Below are positions 24,991 through 34,391 of a DNA stretch of 46,651 nt, piece after piece; position 1 is the stretch's first letter; each line of letters starts with the position of its first letter. This DNA comes from an uncultured Lachnospiraceae bacterium. GTDB taxonomy: Bacteria; Bacillota; Clostridia; Lachnospirales; Lachnospiraceae. The translations under genes were made by a program, and so were the position numbers. A model generated the notes under the pieces. The model did no database searches, was not told the origin of the DNA, and was given only the letters and a program-made list of their open reading frames with translations. Where the stretch lies: the NCBI GenBank assembly GCA_949502235.1, contig CATBDC010000027.1:1-46651 (forward strand). Reading direction: 5' to 3'.

Positions 24991-27606
24991 TTACTTTGCT
25001 TCGTACCAGTTTTCGCCTGTATGCATATCTATCTCAAGCGGCACATCCAGATCTGCCGCATGCTCCATTTCTTCCTGAAGTATTGCCTGAACCCGGGGAA
25101 GCTCCGGCTTATATACTTCAATTAAAAGCTCATCATGAACCTGAAGGACAAGCTTTGATTTAAGCTTCTCCTCTTTAAGACGCCTGTTTACGCCTACCAT
25201 GGCAATCTTAATAATATCTGCCGCCGTCCCCTGGATAGGCGCGTTCATAGCCACACGCTCCCCAAAGGAACGCTGCATAAAATTGCTGGAGGATAATTCC
25301 GGCACCGGCCTCCTGCGTCCAAACAGGGTCACTACATATCCCATTTTCTTCGCATGCTTCACCGTATCATCAAGAAACAGCTTAATGCCCGGATATGTGC
25401 GGAAATATTCATCAATATAGACAGCGGCTTCCTTCCAGCCGATACTTAAGCCCTCGGAAAGCCCAAACGCGCTGATCCCATAGACGATCCCAAAGTTCAC
25501 CGCCTTGGCATTGCGCCTCTGAAGCTCCGTCACCTCATCAAAAGGCACATGAAACACCTGGGAGGCCGTGATCCTGTGGATGTCGCTCTTCTCCTTATAG
25601 GCCTCAATGAGTCTTTCATCGCCTGAGCAGTGGGCCAGTATCCGAAGCTCAATCTGGGAATAGTCCGCATCCAGGAAAATATATCCCTCCTCCGGAACAA
25701 AAACCTTTCGTATCAGCCTTCCAAGCTCCATTCTCACCGGAATATTCTGGAGATTCGGCTCCGTACTGCTGATTCTTCCTGTTGCGGTAATGGTCTGGTT
25801 AAACTTCCCGTGAATCCTGCCGTCCTCCTGAATGTAGGTTACAAGGCCGTCCGCATACGTGGATTTCAGCTTTGTATACTGCCGGTACTCTAATATCTTA
25901 TGAATCACCGGGTAGTCCGGTGCAAGCTTCTCCAGTACATTTGCCGCAGTAGAGTACCCGGTCTTTGTCTTTTTCCCTCCCGGGAGCTTAAGCTTTTCAA
26001 AAAGAATCACTCCAAGCTGCTTGGGAGAATTAATATTAAAGCGCTCCCCTGTCTCATCATAAATCTCTTTTTCAAGCTCTGTGATGCGCTCCCCAAGCTG
26101 GCTGCTGTAAATCTTAAGAGCCTCTCCTTCTGCCCGGACACCGTTTCTCTCCATATCATAAAGAGTAAACACCAGCGGCATCTCAATCTCCGTAAACAGA
26201 TGATCCATGCGCATACCCTTCAGTTTCTTTAACATGATATCCGATGCCTCATATGCGGTATAGGCTTCATAGCACGCCTTTACCCAAAGGGGAGATTTCT
26301 CTTCAATAATCAGCTCCAGTTGCTCTCTCGCCACATCCTCATAAGTATATTCATTTTTCAGCGGATTTAAAAGATACGCCGCAACAGCCGCGTCAAAGCA
26401 GTTCTCCTTCTGCCCTATCTGAATATACTCCATCGCGGCCTTAATGTCAAACATAACAAACCTGGAAACAGACCCGGAAAGTCCGGAAAGGGCTTCAAGA
26501 AGCCATTTCCCGTCTATTCCGTCCTTCGTTCTGATACAAAATACCCTATCTCTTCCATAACAAAGCCCGATACCGCCGATACCAGCCTCGGCTGCAAAGA
26601 GGGGAAGGACGTTTTCCGCATCCTTAAAAATACACGCACCCAGACATTCCGCCCCTTTGGCCTCCTCTAATATCTTCTTAGCTTCATCAGCCTTTGTTAT
26701 TTCGAGAAACGCATCCTCCACTTTATTCGAAGGGGCAGTTACGTCAAACTTAGACAGCAGGTTTTTAAACTGAAGCTTCTGGAAATACGCATAGGCTTCC
26801 TCCGTAAATATATTTCCAAGCATTGCTCCTTCCAGCTCATAAGGAAAATCTGCGTCCACCTTTATTGTGGCCAGCTCTTTACTCATAACCGCCAGCTCCC
26901 AGTGCTCCACTATGGCTTTCGAAGCCCGGGGAGGCTTAAGCTCCTCTGCGTGGTCATGGGCATTTTCTATAGAGTGGTACTGGGCAATAATCTTTGTGGC
27001 CGTCTTCTCCCCGATCCCTGGCACGCCGGGGATATTATCCGCCGTATCTCCCATAAGTGCCTTCAAATCGATAAATTCCTCCGGCGTCACCTGATAGCGG
27101 GATAGCACATCCTTAGCATAGTAATCCTCCACCTCTGTACGTCCCTGCTTTGTCTTGGGAATTCGGATTTTCACATGCTCTGTCGCAAGCTGAAGAAGAT
27201 CTCTGTCTCCGGAGATAACGGAAACCTCCATCCCCTGCTCCTCACAGCGTCTGGAAAGGGTTCCCAGAATATCGTCCGCCTCAAGCCCCGGGCACTCGGC
27301 AATGGTGATTCCCATGCTTGTAAGCACTTCCTTAATGACAGGGACCTGCTCTCTAAGCTCTTCTGCCATAGGCTTCCTCGTACCTTTATATTCCGGGAAC
27401 ATCTCATGGCGGAAGGTAGGCGCATGAACGTCAAAGGCCACCGTCAGATATCCCGGCTTTTCCTCTTCTAATATTTTAAACATAATATTAAGAAATCCAT
27501 ACACCGCATTTGTATGAAGTCCCTCTGCATTTGTTAGATCCGGAATTCCGTAAAATGCCCGGTTCAATATGCTGTGTCCGTCTATCAATACAATCTTTTC
27601 ACCCAT
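24991..27606 (-). CDS. polA: DNA polymerase I
   Basis: 871 residues. The N-terminal 5'-nuclease domain (residues ~1-290) starts MGEKIVLIDGHSILNRAFYG and includes AECPGLEADDILGTL and GDTADNIPGVPGIG, with the metal-binding aspartates. A degenerate 3'-5' exonuclease-like domain follows (~300-470) without the DxE of proofreading enzymes. The polymerase domain has motif A DADYSQIELRILAH, motif B RRNAKAVNFGIVYGISAFG and motif C QVHDELLIE. It fills gaps and removes primers during replication and repair. AKR, polA, coaE and walJ-like genes are tightly spaced on the minus strand. Confidence 0.97.
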   Translation of the reverse strand: MGEKIVLIDGHSILNRAFYGIPDLTNAEGLHTNAVYGFLNIMFKILEEEKPGYLTVAFDVHAPTFRHEMFPEYKGTRKPMAEELREQVPVIKEVLTSMGITIAECPGLEADDILGTLSRRCEEQGMEVSVISGDRDLLQLATEHVKIRIPKTKQGRTEVEDYYAKDVLSRYQVTPEEFIDLKALMGDTADNIPGVPGIGEKTATKIIAQYHSIENAHDHAEELKPPRASKAIVEHWELAVMSKELATIKVDADFPYELEGAMLGNIFTEEAYAYFQKLQFKNLLSKFDVTAPSNKVEDAFLEITKADEAKKILEEAKGAECLGACIFKDAENVLPLFAAEAGIGGIGLCYGRDRVFCIRTKDGIDGKWLLEALSGLSGSVSRFVMFDIKAAMEYIQIGQKENCFDAAVAAYLLNPLKNEYTYEDVAREQLELIIEEKSPLWVKACYEAYTAYEASDIMLKKLKGMRMDHLFTEIEMPLVFTLYDMERNGVRAEGEALKIYSSQLGERITELEKEIYDETGERFNINSPKQLGVILFEKLKLPGGKKTKTGYSTAANVLEKLAPDYPVIHKILEYRQYTKLKSTYADGLVTYIQEDGRIHGKFNQTITATGRISSTEPNLQNIPVRMELGRLIRKVFVPEEGYIFLDADYSQIELRILAHCSGDERLIEAYKEKSDIHRITASQVFHVPFDEVTELQRRNAKAVNFGIVYGISAFGLSEGLSIGWKEAAVYIDEYFRTYPGIKLFLDDTVKHAKKMGYVVTLFGRRRPVPELSSSNFMQRSFGERVAMNAPIQGTAADIIKIAMVGVNRRLKEEKLKSKLVLQVHDELLIEVYKPELPRVQAILQEEMEHAADLDVPLEIDMHTGENWYEAK

Positions 27607-27615
27607 ACTGCCTCC

Positions 27616-28719
27616 TTATCCGGCAATCTCCTTAAGTCTCTCAATAATCGGAAGATGCTGTGTACATGCCTTCTCACATTTCTTGCAGGCGATACAGTCC
27701 GCAGCCTTCGAAGCGGGGATATCCCAGTGGTTATCCAGACGATCCGCGATAGCCTCCTGTTTACCTGTAAGAATTTTCTGGTTATAGGCATCCATAAGCT
27801 TTGAAATCGGAATATCCCTGGGGCATCCTTTGCAATAATCACACCCTGTACAAAGGTTATTAAAGGATACTCCCCTGTCTTCATATTCCTTTACAATCTC
27901 CTCTGCCGGCTTTTCCGTAAGCCCCTCTACCGCTTTCACTGCATCATCCACATGTTCCTTTGTCGTGCAGCCTGCAAGGGTAACTGTGATCTCCTTATGA
28001 GAGGCCACAAAGCGAAGAGCTGCCTGGGGCACCGTAAGATCCGTTCCTTCTGTCAGATAGGAGAAGCTCTCTGGATTCTGGGGAATCATGCCGCCCCCGA
28101 GAGGATTCATAACAACTACTCCCATGCCCTTTTCATGGGCCGCCTTAATCCCGCTCTGGCGGAATCTGTAATTTAACGCATTATACCCTATCAGCATGCC
28201 TTTAAATTTTCCGGTATTAACAACTGTCTCTATCTCATTTCCCTGCATGTGGGAAGAAAATACAATATTCCGGATCAGTCCTTCTCTTTTTGCATCCTCG
28301 AAAAATTCATAGATTCTCTCCATATGTTTCTCCCAGGATTCAATACTTAGCATACACCACATATGGTAAAAATCTATGTAATCTGTTTTCAGCCGGTTCA
28401 GAGATGTCTCAAGCCTTCTCCTGAACATGTCCTTCGTTGGATGCTGGTCTCCAATAGTACCTAAATTGGTCTTAGAGGTCACATATACCTTGCTTCTGTC
28501 CACCTGCGACAGCGCGATTCCGGTTACAATTTCACTTTTATCTTCACAGTAAAAGGGAGCGGTATCCCAGTAGTTAATCCCCTTCTCAAAAGCGTAAAGC
28601 GGAATCTCGGCACATTTTTCAAGCCTTCCCGCCTTAATGTCCTCCTCGTCATACCTCATGGTTCCAAGCCCCACTGCCGAAACCTTCATCTCTGTATCTC
28701 CATACTGCTTATAATACAT
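27616..28719 (-). CDS. Aldo/keto reductase with C-terminal 4Fe-4S ferredoxin domain
   Basis: 367 residues. The N-terminal barrel (~1-270) carries INYWDTAPFY (catalytic Asp/Tyr), YVTSKTN (Lys) and DFYHMW (His), forming the AKR tetrad. The C-terminal part holds two cysteine clusters, CTGCDYCKGCPRDIPI and CIACKKCEKACTQHLPI, expected to bind two [4Fe-4S] clusters. Such fused AKRs are frequent in anaerobic Firmicutes and may accept electrons from ferredoxin; substrate is unknown. It is nine bases upstream of polA. Confidence 0.93.
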   Translation of the reverse strand: MYYKQYGDTEMKVSAVGLGTMRYDEEDIKAGRLEKCAEIPLYAFEKGINYWDTAPFYCEDKSEIVTGIALSQVDRSKVYVTSKTNLGTIGDQHPTKDMFRRRLETSLNRLKTDYIDFYHMWCMLSIESWEKHMERIYEFFEDAKREGLIRNIVFSSHMQGNEIETVVNTGKFKGMLIGYNALNYRFRQSGIKAAHEKGMGVVVMNPLGGGMIPQNPESFSYLTEGTDLTVPQAALRFVASHKEITVTLAGCTTKEHVDDAVKAVEGLTEKPAEEIVKEYEDRGVSFNNLCTGCDYCKGCPRDIPISKLMDAYNQKILTGKQEAIADRLDNHWDIPASKAADCIACKKCEKACTQHLPIIERLKEIAG

Positions 28720-28760
28720 AACATTCCCTCCATTTGATAATTTTATAGCCTAATAGATAC

Positions 28761-28788
28761 ATTATAACTCATTATGCCGGAAAAGTAA
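28761..28788 (-). promoter_or_regulatory. Probable promoter of the aldo/keto reductase-polA operon
   Basis: Minus-strand TTACTT (28783-28788) and TATAAT (28761-28766) are 16 bases apart, about 40 bases upstream of the AKR start at 28719. The -10 is consensus; the -35 is partial. Confidence 0.55.
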
Positions 28789-28858
28789 CTAAAAAAATGC
28801 AAAGGAGGCACTTAACTGCCAGTTATCAAAAATTTCGCACCACTTAACTTCCCCTCCA

Positions 28859-28941
28859 TTGCACAAAAGAATACAGCTGTTTATAATATTTTTAGAAAAA
28901 ACAAACGGGCCCGGACATTTATCTGCAGGGCATACCCTGCA
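28859..28941 (+). promoter_or_regulatory. Promoter and leader hairpin of XRE regulator
   Basis: TTGCAC (28859-28864) and TATAAT (28882-28887) are 17 bases apart. The leader then carries a perfect 7-base stem, TGCAGGG (28924-28930) with CCCTGCA (28935-28941) and a four-base loop, ending just before the GGAGG ribosome binding site. The hairpin may stabilise the mRNA or tune translation. Confidence 0.7.
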
Positions 28942-28960
28942 AGAATTGGAGGATATCACT

Positions 28961-30022
28961 ATGGAAATGAAAATAGGCGCAAAGCTTACAGAGCTTCGAA
29001 AGAACAAGGGACTGACCCAGAACCAGCTTGCGGAAATGCTTGGCATTTCCGCCCCGGCAGTAAGTAAATGGGAAAATGACAGCTCTTATCCCGACATCAC
29101 TCTCCTGTGCCCTTTAGCAAGGGCGCTGGATACGAATGTGGACACCCTGCTTCAATTTGAAGAAACACTGACAGAAGAAGAAATCCAGGAAAAATTAAAC
29201 CTCCTTATTGAATCAGCCTTCCAGAAGGGCCATGAATACGGCGAAGAAATGCTGAATGAACTTTTATACAAGTATCCCAATTCTTATGCTTTAAAATTTA
29301 ATGCAGCCATAGCCTTTGACACCTTCCGCATGTTCTTCCCCACTGCAGGAGAAGAGCTTCAGGAAAAATGGAAGGCAAGAAAAAAGGGGCTGCTTACAGA
29401 GCTTTATTCCTCCGGGCCTTCGGCTTACCGGCAGCAGGCAGCATTAAACCTTGCCGTCATGGCAATTCATGATGATGAGCTTGCCAGAGGAGAACAGCTT
29501 TTAAAGGAGCTTCCGGAGCATGCCGTGGATGCCACCACGGCATGGGTTCAGCTCTATACAAAAAAGAAGGAACCAGAGGAAGCCTTAAAAATAACCCAGA
29601 AGCGCTTATTCACTCTGATACGCCAGGTTCAGTTCTGCCTTACGTCCCTGATGTCATCGGAGCTTGGCGGTAGCAATGAACAGACCCTGGAAATATGCAG
29701 AATATACAAAACCATAGACTGTCTTTTCGGACTTGGCGGCCTGTATGACGGCCTGTTCCTGGACATTTATTTAAGGATGGGGCGCTGTGATGATGCAGCC
29801 GCCTGCTTTGTGCGTTATGTGGATGCAATGACGGGAAATCTCACCCTGCCAAAAAAAGAGCTTTTTTCACCGGGACTTGATATTAAGGAACAGAAGCCGG
29901 TCGTTACAAAGGAGCTTAAAAAGATGCTGTTAAGAGGGCTGGAGGATGAAACCTTTAAGCCTCTGCTTTCTTATCCTGAATGTCAGGAAGCCATCGAAAA
30001 ACTAAAATCAGAGAATGATTAA
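28961..30022 (+). CDS. XRE-family transcriptional regulator with helical C-terminal domain
   Basis: 353 residues from ATG 28961, chosen because GGAGG lies 9 bases upstream; an in-frame ATG at 28859 precedes the promoter and can be excluded. The N-terminus MEMKIGAKLTELRKNKGLTQ with SAPAVSKWENDSSYPDI is a clear lambda-repressor-like helix-turn-helix (~6-60). The remaining ~280 residues are helix-rich with TPR-like spacing and may bind a signal peptide or protein, as in RRNPP-type regulators, although this is inference. It ends directly against the stop of the convergent ABC permease, so that transporter is a plausible target. Confidence 0.85.
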   Translation: MEMKIGAKLTELRKNKGLTQNQLAEMLGISAPAVSKWENDSSYPDITLLCPLARALDTNVDTLLQFEETLTEEEIQEKLNLLIESAFQKGHEYGEEMLNELLYKYPNSYALKFNAAIAFDTFRMFFPTAGEELQEKWKARKKGLLTELYSSGPSAYRQQAALNLAVMAIHDDELARGEQLLKELPEHAVDATTAWVQLYTKKKEPEEALKITQKRLFTLIRQVQFCLTSLMSSELGGSNEQTLEICRIYKTIDCLFGLGGLYDGLFLDIYLRMGRCDDAAACFVRYVDAMTGNLTLPKKELFSPGLDIKEQKPVVTKELKKMLLRGLEDETFKPLLSYPECQEAIEKLKSEND

Positions 30023-32593
30023 TTATACCTTTATGTCCTGGCTCTTTGCTATCTTTCTGGCCGGAAGCAGCACCGTAAATGCGCAAATCAGAAGATTAAG
30101 CCCCATGACAACCGCCTGGATTCCGGCCGGAACCCCTGCCTTAAGATGCAGAAACTGTACCACATGCATCATATAGTAATCCATCACCTTACGCAGGGCA
30201 AGATGATAGAAAAGGAATATAAAAGCATCTGACAGAAGGCCGTACAAAATACCCACGCGAAGTATCATCCACAAAAACGCACCTTCCGTAATTCCCATTG
30301 CCCTCATGATTCCAAATTCTCTCCTGTGGGACAATATGGAATGATTCATACTGTTCATAAGGTGGAACAGGCTGATAACTAACAGAATAACGGCAATGCC
30401 AGTAAAAAACATCTGCTTTTCTGCAAGCCGGCTTTTCCGCACAGCAATCTCTGAATGATAATCTTTAAGGACAGCTCCCGGCGCATCCTGGAGAATTTGG
30501 AAAAGCCGGCTTTTAAGTGTCTCTGCATCTGCTTCTGAAGACAGAGACGCGCCTGCGATACTAAAGCCTGTAATTCCATACAGCTGTTCCATCTGTTCTC
30601 CTGTCATAATAAGACTCTGGCTGTTCTGCCATCCCCCCACATTCAGGTACTGATCCTCCTTTGCCAGCGCCCGGCTTACAACTGCCGCAATTTTAAACTC
30701 TTTTTCCACATAATTTTCTTCTGCTCCCTGAAACTTCAGAAGCCCGGGCTCACAGTTTAAGTCCTTCGGCACCCGCAGAGTAACCGTATCCCCCGGATGC
30801 TTCCCGTAGAACATATAATTCCCCTGTCCGTCCATATTGGCAGCTGCTATGATTTCATCAGCCTTAAGTACTCCCCCGTTAATGTCACCCTCCAGTACAA
30901 ACTCTTGAAGCTCCTCAATCATTTCTTTGTCATATCCATAAACATCATATTTGATGCCATAGGAGCCGTCCTCCCTCTTTACGCAGATTCCCCCGTAGGT
31001 TTCCTGAAAATAAGGATCTTTGTTTTTTTCATCAAAATACTGGGGCCATGTAAGCTCCTTTTCTGAAACCGTAAGCTCTCCCAGCACATATTTTACCCCG
31101 TAAACATTATCCAGTCCCGAAAGCCCCCTGATTTCTTCCATCACAGACTTTTGCAGCATGTCAGAAAGTCTGTTTGACTTCAGGGAAATTCTGTATTCCG
31201 ATCCAAGGCCGTCATCTGACTTCATAGACATTTCCGCATGAGCCTTTAAGTTCTCGACCATATAGGTTGTACATAGGAAGAGACACCCGCCTAAGGACAG
31301 GGAAAGTAAAATTCCCGCCACCCTTCTCTTATTTCCAAACATAAACCGTCTGGCTGCCACATCTGCAAGGCTTGTATATTTTCTCCTCCTGACTTTCCGT
31401 CTCCCCTTTGCAAAGGAAATATCTCCAAGCATAGTCTGGCTCACAGATTGTTTCCTAAGTGAATACACTGTGATAAATCCCACTGCCCCAAGGGCTGCAA
31501 AAAGGAAGAAAAATCCGGCTGCTGCCGCCGTATACGCTGTGTATAAGGCTCTGCTTTCGCTCCCCGTCCGGTAAAACATCCGCAGAAGGCCGTTCCCCAG
31601 AATACAGCCTGCCGGATATCCGGCCACAAGAAGCATCCAGAGCTCACAGGCAAGCGCCCCTGCAATATACCCGTCACTGATTCCAAGGGTCTGCATAATC
31701 CCGTACTCTGCCGTCCGTTTTGACACAGATATACTGAAAATACTGTAGGTAACAAACAGGCTGAACAAACAAAGCAGAAACACCATGCCATAAAACCCAA
31801 GATTATACTCACTCCAAAGCTTCAGTACAATATAGGTAAGGTTTCCCCTTTCATATGTCAGGGCAAATTTTACAATGTCCCGGACAGGCTCTGGCTTCTC
31901 TCCTCCAAGATACATCACTACCTCGGCATTTGCCTCTATTTTATCTCCTGATACCCCGTATTCCTTCTGAAAATTCCCCATCTGCCTGTACAGCTTTTCC
32001 TCTTCATCAAACCGGAGATAAATATAAGAACGGACGGCTTTTTCCTTCTGATACTCCTCCCCTGTAAAAATCTCCATTTCATCCGAGGCAGCCGCCCATC
32101 TGCTCTTTACGATACCCGTCAGGACAAAAGCCTTCCCGTCTATGGTAAGCGTATCCCCCACATTGCCTGTAAATCCCAGGTTCCCCAGCGTATAACGGTC
32201 TGCCGCAATTTCATCTGCTCCTTGTGGATATTTTCCTTCAAGAATATCCCTGTTCATAAGTCTTAAGAAGCCTTCATCCCCATAAACAAAAGAGACAGGA
32301 AGCGGCTCTGTAATCATATCCTTAAGCTCCATCCTTCCGGCATCTTCAAGGCAGAACCCTTCTCCCGCTTTTTCTTTATCCCCCAAAATCTCTTTTATCG
32401 TTTCCTCATCAGCCTCTGCCCGGTAATGCCAGCTTCCATACATGGTTTTATTGTTTTCCAGCTCACTCATCTGGCTGCTGTACAAGAGGGAGCTTACTCC
32501 GGCTAATAAGGCCGCCGTCAGAACGATGCTTAACAAAAGTGCAAAGGTCTGGCTTTTATAAAATCTCATATACTTACATGCAAGCCTTACCAT
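30023..32593 (-). CDS. ABC transporter permease, FtsX-like
   Basis: 856 residues with two FtsX-type halves. An N-terminal helix (~12-33) is followed by a large extracytoplasmic domain; three helices lie around 270-385, then another helix (~425-445), a second external domain and final helices (~715-845) with [14 protein letters not shown], the coupling motif that contacts the ATPase. [16 protein letters not shown] is the equivalent in the first half. Such MacB/BceB-like permeases act in antimicrobial-peptide resistance or lipoprotein/peptide handling. Its start overlaps the ATPase stop by seven bases. With its ATPase broken, it may be non-functional here. Confidence 0.9.
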   Translation of the reverse strand: MVRLACKYMRFYKSQTFALLLSIVLTAALLAGVSSLLYSSQMSELENNKTMYGSWHYRAEADEETIKEILGDKEKAGEGFCLEDAGRMELKDMITEPLPVSFVYGDEGFLRLMNRDILEGKYPQGADEIAADRYTLGNLGFTGNVGDTLTIDGKAFVLTGIVKSRWAAASDEMEIFTGEEYQKEKAVRSYIYLRFDEEEKLYRQMGNFQKEYGVSGDKIEANAEVVMYLGGEKPEPVRDIVKFALTYERGNLTYIVLKLWSEYNLGFYGMVFLLCLFSLFVTYSIFSISVSKRTAEYGIMQTLGISDGYIAGALACELWMLLVAGYPAGCILGNGLLRMFYRTGSESRALYTAYTAAAAGFFFLFAALGAVGFITVYSLRKQSVSQTMLGDISFAKGRRKVRRRKYTSLADVAARRFMFGNKRRVAGILLSLSLGGCLFLCTTYMVENLKAHAEMSMKSDDGLGSEYRISLKSNRLSDMLQKSVMEEIRGLSGLDNVYGVKYVLGELTVSEKELTWPQYFDEKNKDPYFQETYGGICVKREDGSYGIKYDVYGYDKEMIEELQEFVLEGDINGGVLKADEIIAAANMDGQGNYMFYGKHPGDTVTLRVPKDLNCEPGLLKFQGAEENYVEKEFKIAAVVSRALAKEDQYLNVGGWQNSQSLIMTGEQMEQLYGITGFSIAGASLSSEADAETLKSRLFQILQDAPGAVLKDYHSEIAVRKSRLAEKQMFFTGIAVILLVISLFHLMNSMNHSILSHRREFGIMRAMGITEGAFLWMILRVGILYGLLSDAFIFLFYHLALRKVMDYYMMHVVQFLHLKAGVPAGIQAVVMGLNLLICAFTVLLPARKIAKSQDIKV

Positions 32594-32895
32594 ATGCCGT
32601 CACCGTCCTTTTGTATCCCGCTTCCCGATGCAATTCTTCCATCCTCAATATGGATAATCCTGTCACAGGTCTGGGCAATGGCCTCATTGTGCGTCACCAT
32701 AAGAATCGTCTGCTTATACTTCCGGCAGCTTGCTTTAAGAAGTCCCATTACTTCAACTGTCGTGGCTGAATCCAGGTTACCCGTAGGTTCATCCGCAAGA
32801 AGAATGGCCGGCCTGTTCACAAGTGCCCGGGCAATGGCTGCCCTCTGCTGCTGCCCGCCGGAAAGCTCATGGGGAAATCTTGTCCTTTTCCTGGC
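32587..32895 (-). pseudogene. ABC transporter ATPase, N-terminal part lost at element junction
   Basis: Only the C-terminal ~100 codons remain. Reading on the minus strand from the junction, the frame gives [20 protein letters not shown], the ABC signature, then [12 protein letters not shown] (Walker B and D-loop), a His-containing VTHNE switch and the end of the domain. The Walker A half, expected upstream at higher coordinates, is replaced by ArdA-like sequence; going further up, the frame meets a stop near 32906. The fragment cannot bind ATP. The seven-base overlap with the permease shows they were once an operon. Confidence 0.9.
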
Positions 32896-32906
32896 GAAGA
32901 AACAAC
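32882..32906. mobile_element. Left junction of truncated Tn916-family element with host gene
   Basis: Below about 32,885 the minus strand encodes an ABC ATPase; above about 32,896 the plus strand encodes an ArdA-like protein lacking its start. The switch is abrupt and occurs within coding sequence on both sides. The known left end of Tn916-type elements (orf24 side) is not here, so this is not a normal attL. Either a deletion joined the two or the assembly joined separate contigs. Confidence 0.75.
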
Positions 32907-33354
32907 ATCATACTGGTTCGACTTGCCGATAGATGTTGCCGAGTTTGAAGAAAAGTTAGGTGTCGGTTCAGAAAGTGGGGATTACCGCATTATTGAAAAG
33001 GTGTTGCCTTTTGCTGATGAAGTCCACGAACATACAAGCGTGTATCAGCTCAACGAATTAGATTTTATGTACCGCCAGCTTTCAAGCGATATGCAGGAAG
33101 AATATACAGCACTTCTTACCGTATATGAAAATTTAGAAGCACTTTATATTTGCAGGAACGTGATTACCGTTTATCACGACTGCAAAAGCATGATAGACGT
33201 TGCAAGGCAAAAGCTGATGAACGACCCGACGTTCAAACATTTATCCGAGGACTGTCAAGAATATTACTTTGACTTTGAAGCCTACGCTTCTCACTTGCAG
33301 GAACACGGGAAATTTTTAGTAACAGAACACGGTATCTTTGAACTGCCAGAGTAG
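32896..33354 (+). pseudogene. ArdA-like antirestriction protein, 5' end missing
   Basis: About 152 residues of an ArdA-like protein survive, from [20 protein letters not shown] to the C-terminal EHGIFELPE. The expected N-terminal 'IYIANL' strand and start codon are lost at the junction with the ABC ATPase. YYFDFEAYASHLQEHGKFLV aligns in style with the C-terminal YIDYEAYGRDLDMGGCFIQT of the intact ArdA next door. ArdA proteins mimic DNA and block type I restriction enzymes. An in-frame ATG at 32869 is fortuitous and belongs to the antisense of the ABC gene. Confidence 0.75.
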
Positions 33355-33371
33355 GAAATGAGGTGGTGCTT

Positions 33372-33875
33372 ATGTTTGATGATATGGCGGTTTACATTGC
33401 TAATCTTGGCAAATACAATGAGGGCTATTTAGTCGGTGCTTGGTTCACGTTTCCTATTGACGAGGAAGATGTGAAAGAAAAAATCGGCTTGAATGAACAG
33501 TATGAGGAATACGCTATCCATGATACCGACAACTTCCCTATTGCGATTGGCGAGTATGTTTCCATTGATGAACTCAACGAGATGTATGAAATGATAGAGG
33601 AACTTCCCGACTATATCGTAGAATGTCTGGACGAATTTATCAGCCACTACGGGACGCTGGAAGAAGTCGTGGAACATAAGGACGATATTTATTATTATCC
33701 CGACTGTGAAACCATGACAGATGTTGCCTACTACTACATAGACGAATTGCAGGCACTTGGGGATATTCCACCCAGCTTACAGAACTACATTGACTATGAA
33801 GCCTACGGGCGAGATTTGGATATGGGCGGTTGCTTTATTCAAACAAGCCAAGGTATGTGCGAGATACCATACTAA
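33372..33875 (+). CDS. ardA: Antirestriction protein ArdA
   Basis: 167 residues starting MFDDMAVYIANLGKYNEGYL, the standard opening of Tn916 Orf18/ArdA. The start at 33372 follows GAGGTGG; a GTG nine bases upstream overlaps that site. The protein is very acidic, with Asp and Glu spread in a pattern that mimics B-form DNA to occupy type I restriction-modification enzymes and protect incoming DNA. It is preceded by a partial ArdA paralogue, so the intact element carried two in tandem. Confidence 0.93.
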   Translation: MFDDMAVYIANLGKYNEGYLVGAWFTFPIDEEDVKEKIGLNEQYEEYAIHDTDNFPIAIGEYVSIDELNEMYEMIEELPDYIVECLDEFISHYGTLEEVVEHKDDIYYYPDCETMTDVAYYYIDELQALGDIPPSLQNYIDYEAYGRDLDMGGCFIQTSQGMCEIPY

Positions 33876-33931
33876 CGCTGGAAGATCAGCGACAAGCATG
33901 GTTGCTACTGACAGCGTATTTCTCTTTTAAG

Positions 33932-33960
33932 GGACAGTCTGAAAATGGCTGTCCTTTTCT
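33932..33960 (+). terminator. Terminator-like hairpin between ardA and orf17
   Basis: GGACAG (33932-33937) pairs with CTGTCC (33949-33954), an 11-base loop lies between and TTTT follows. It may partly separate ardA from the transfer genes. Confidence 0.6.
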
Positions 33961-33992
33961 ATTTAGAAACTTACGAAAGGAGCTGAAAGAAC

Positions 33993-34391
33993 TTGAAAAA
34001 GATTAAATCTTATACGGGTATCTGGAACGTGGAAAAAGTCTTGTATGCAATCAATGACTTTAACTTACCCTTTCCCGTTACCTTTACACAGATTACATGG
34101 TTTGTGATTACGGAATTTATCATCATTCTGTTTGGGGATATTCCCCCACTTTCCATGATTGAGGGAGCATTTCTCAAATATTTCGGTATTCCCGTTGCTC
34201 TCACTTGGTTTATGTCGCAGAAAACCTTTGACGGAAAGAAGCCGTACAGCTTTTTGAAATCACAGATAACCTATGCCCTGCGACCTAAAATCACTTATGC
34301 AGGAAAAGCCGTAAAACTACATAAGCAGATATTGAATGAAACAATCACGGCAGTAAGGAGTGTGAACTATGTTCCCGATAAAATATATTGA
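33993..34391 (+). CDS. orf17: Conjugation protein TcpE / Tn916 Orf17
   Basis: 132 residues starting at a TTG preceded by AAGGAG ten bases upstream. SYTGIWNVEKVLYAINDFNL and the PPLSMIEGAFLKYFGIPVAL pair of hydrophobic segments (~30-50 and 58-74) are nearly identical in pattern to Tn916 Orf17. TcpE is a small membrane protein of the Gram-positive mating channel, needed for efficient conjugation. It overlaps the next gene by 23 bases. Confidence 0.93.
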   Translation: MKKIKSYTGIWNVEKVLYAINDFNLPFPVTFTQITWFVITEFIIILFGDIPPLSMIEGAFLKYFGIPVALTWFMSQKTFDGKKPYSFLKSQITYALRPKITYAGKAVKLHKQILNETITAVRSVNYVPDKIY

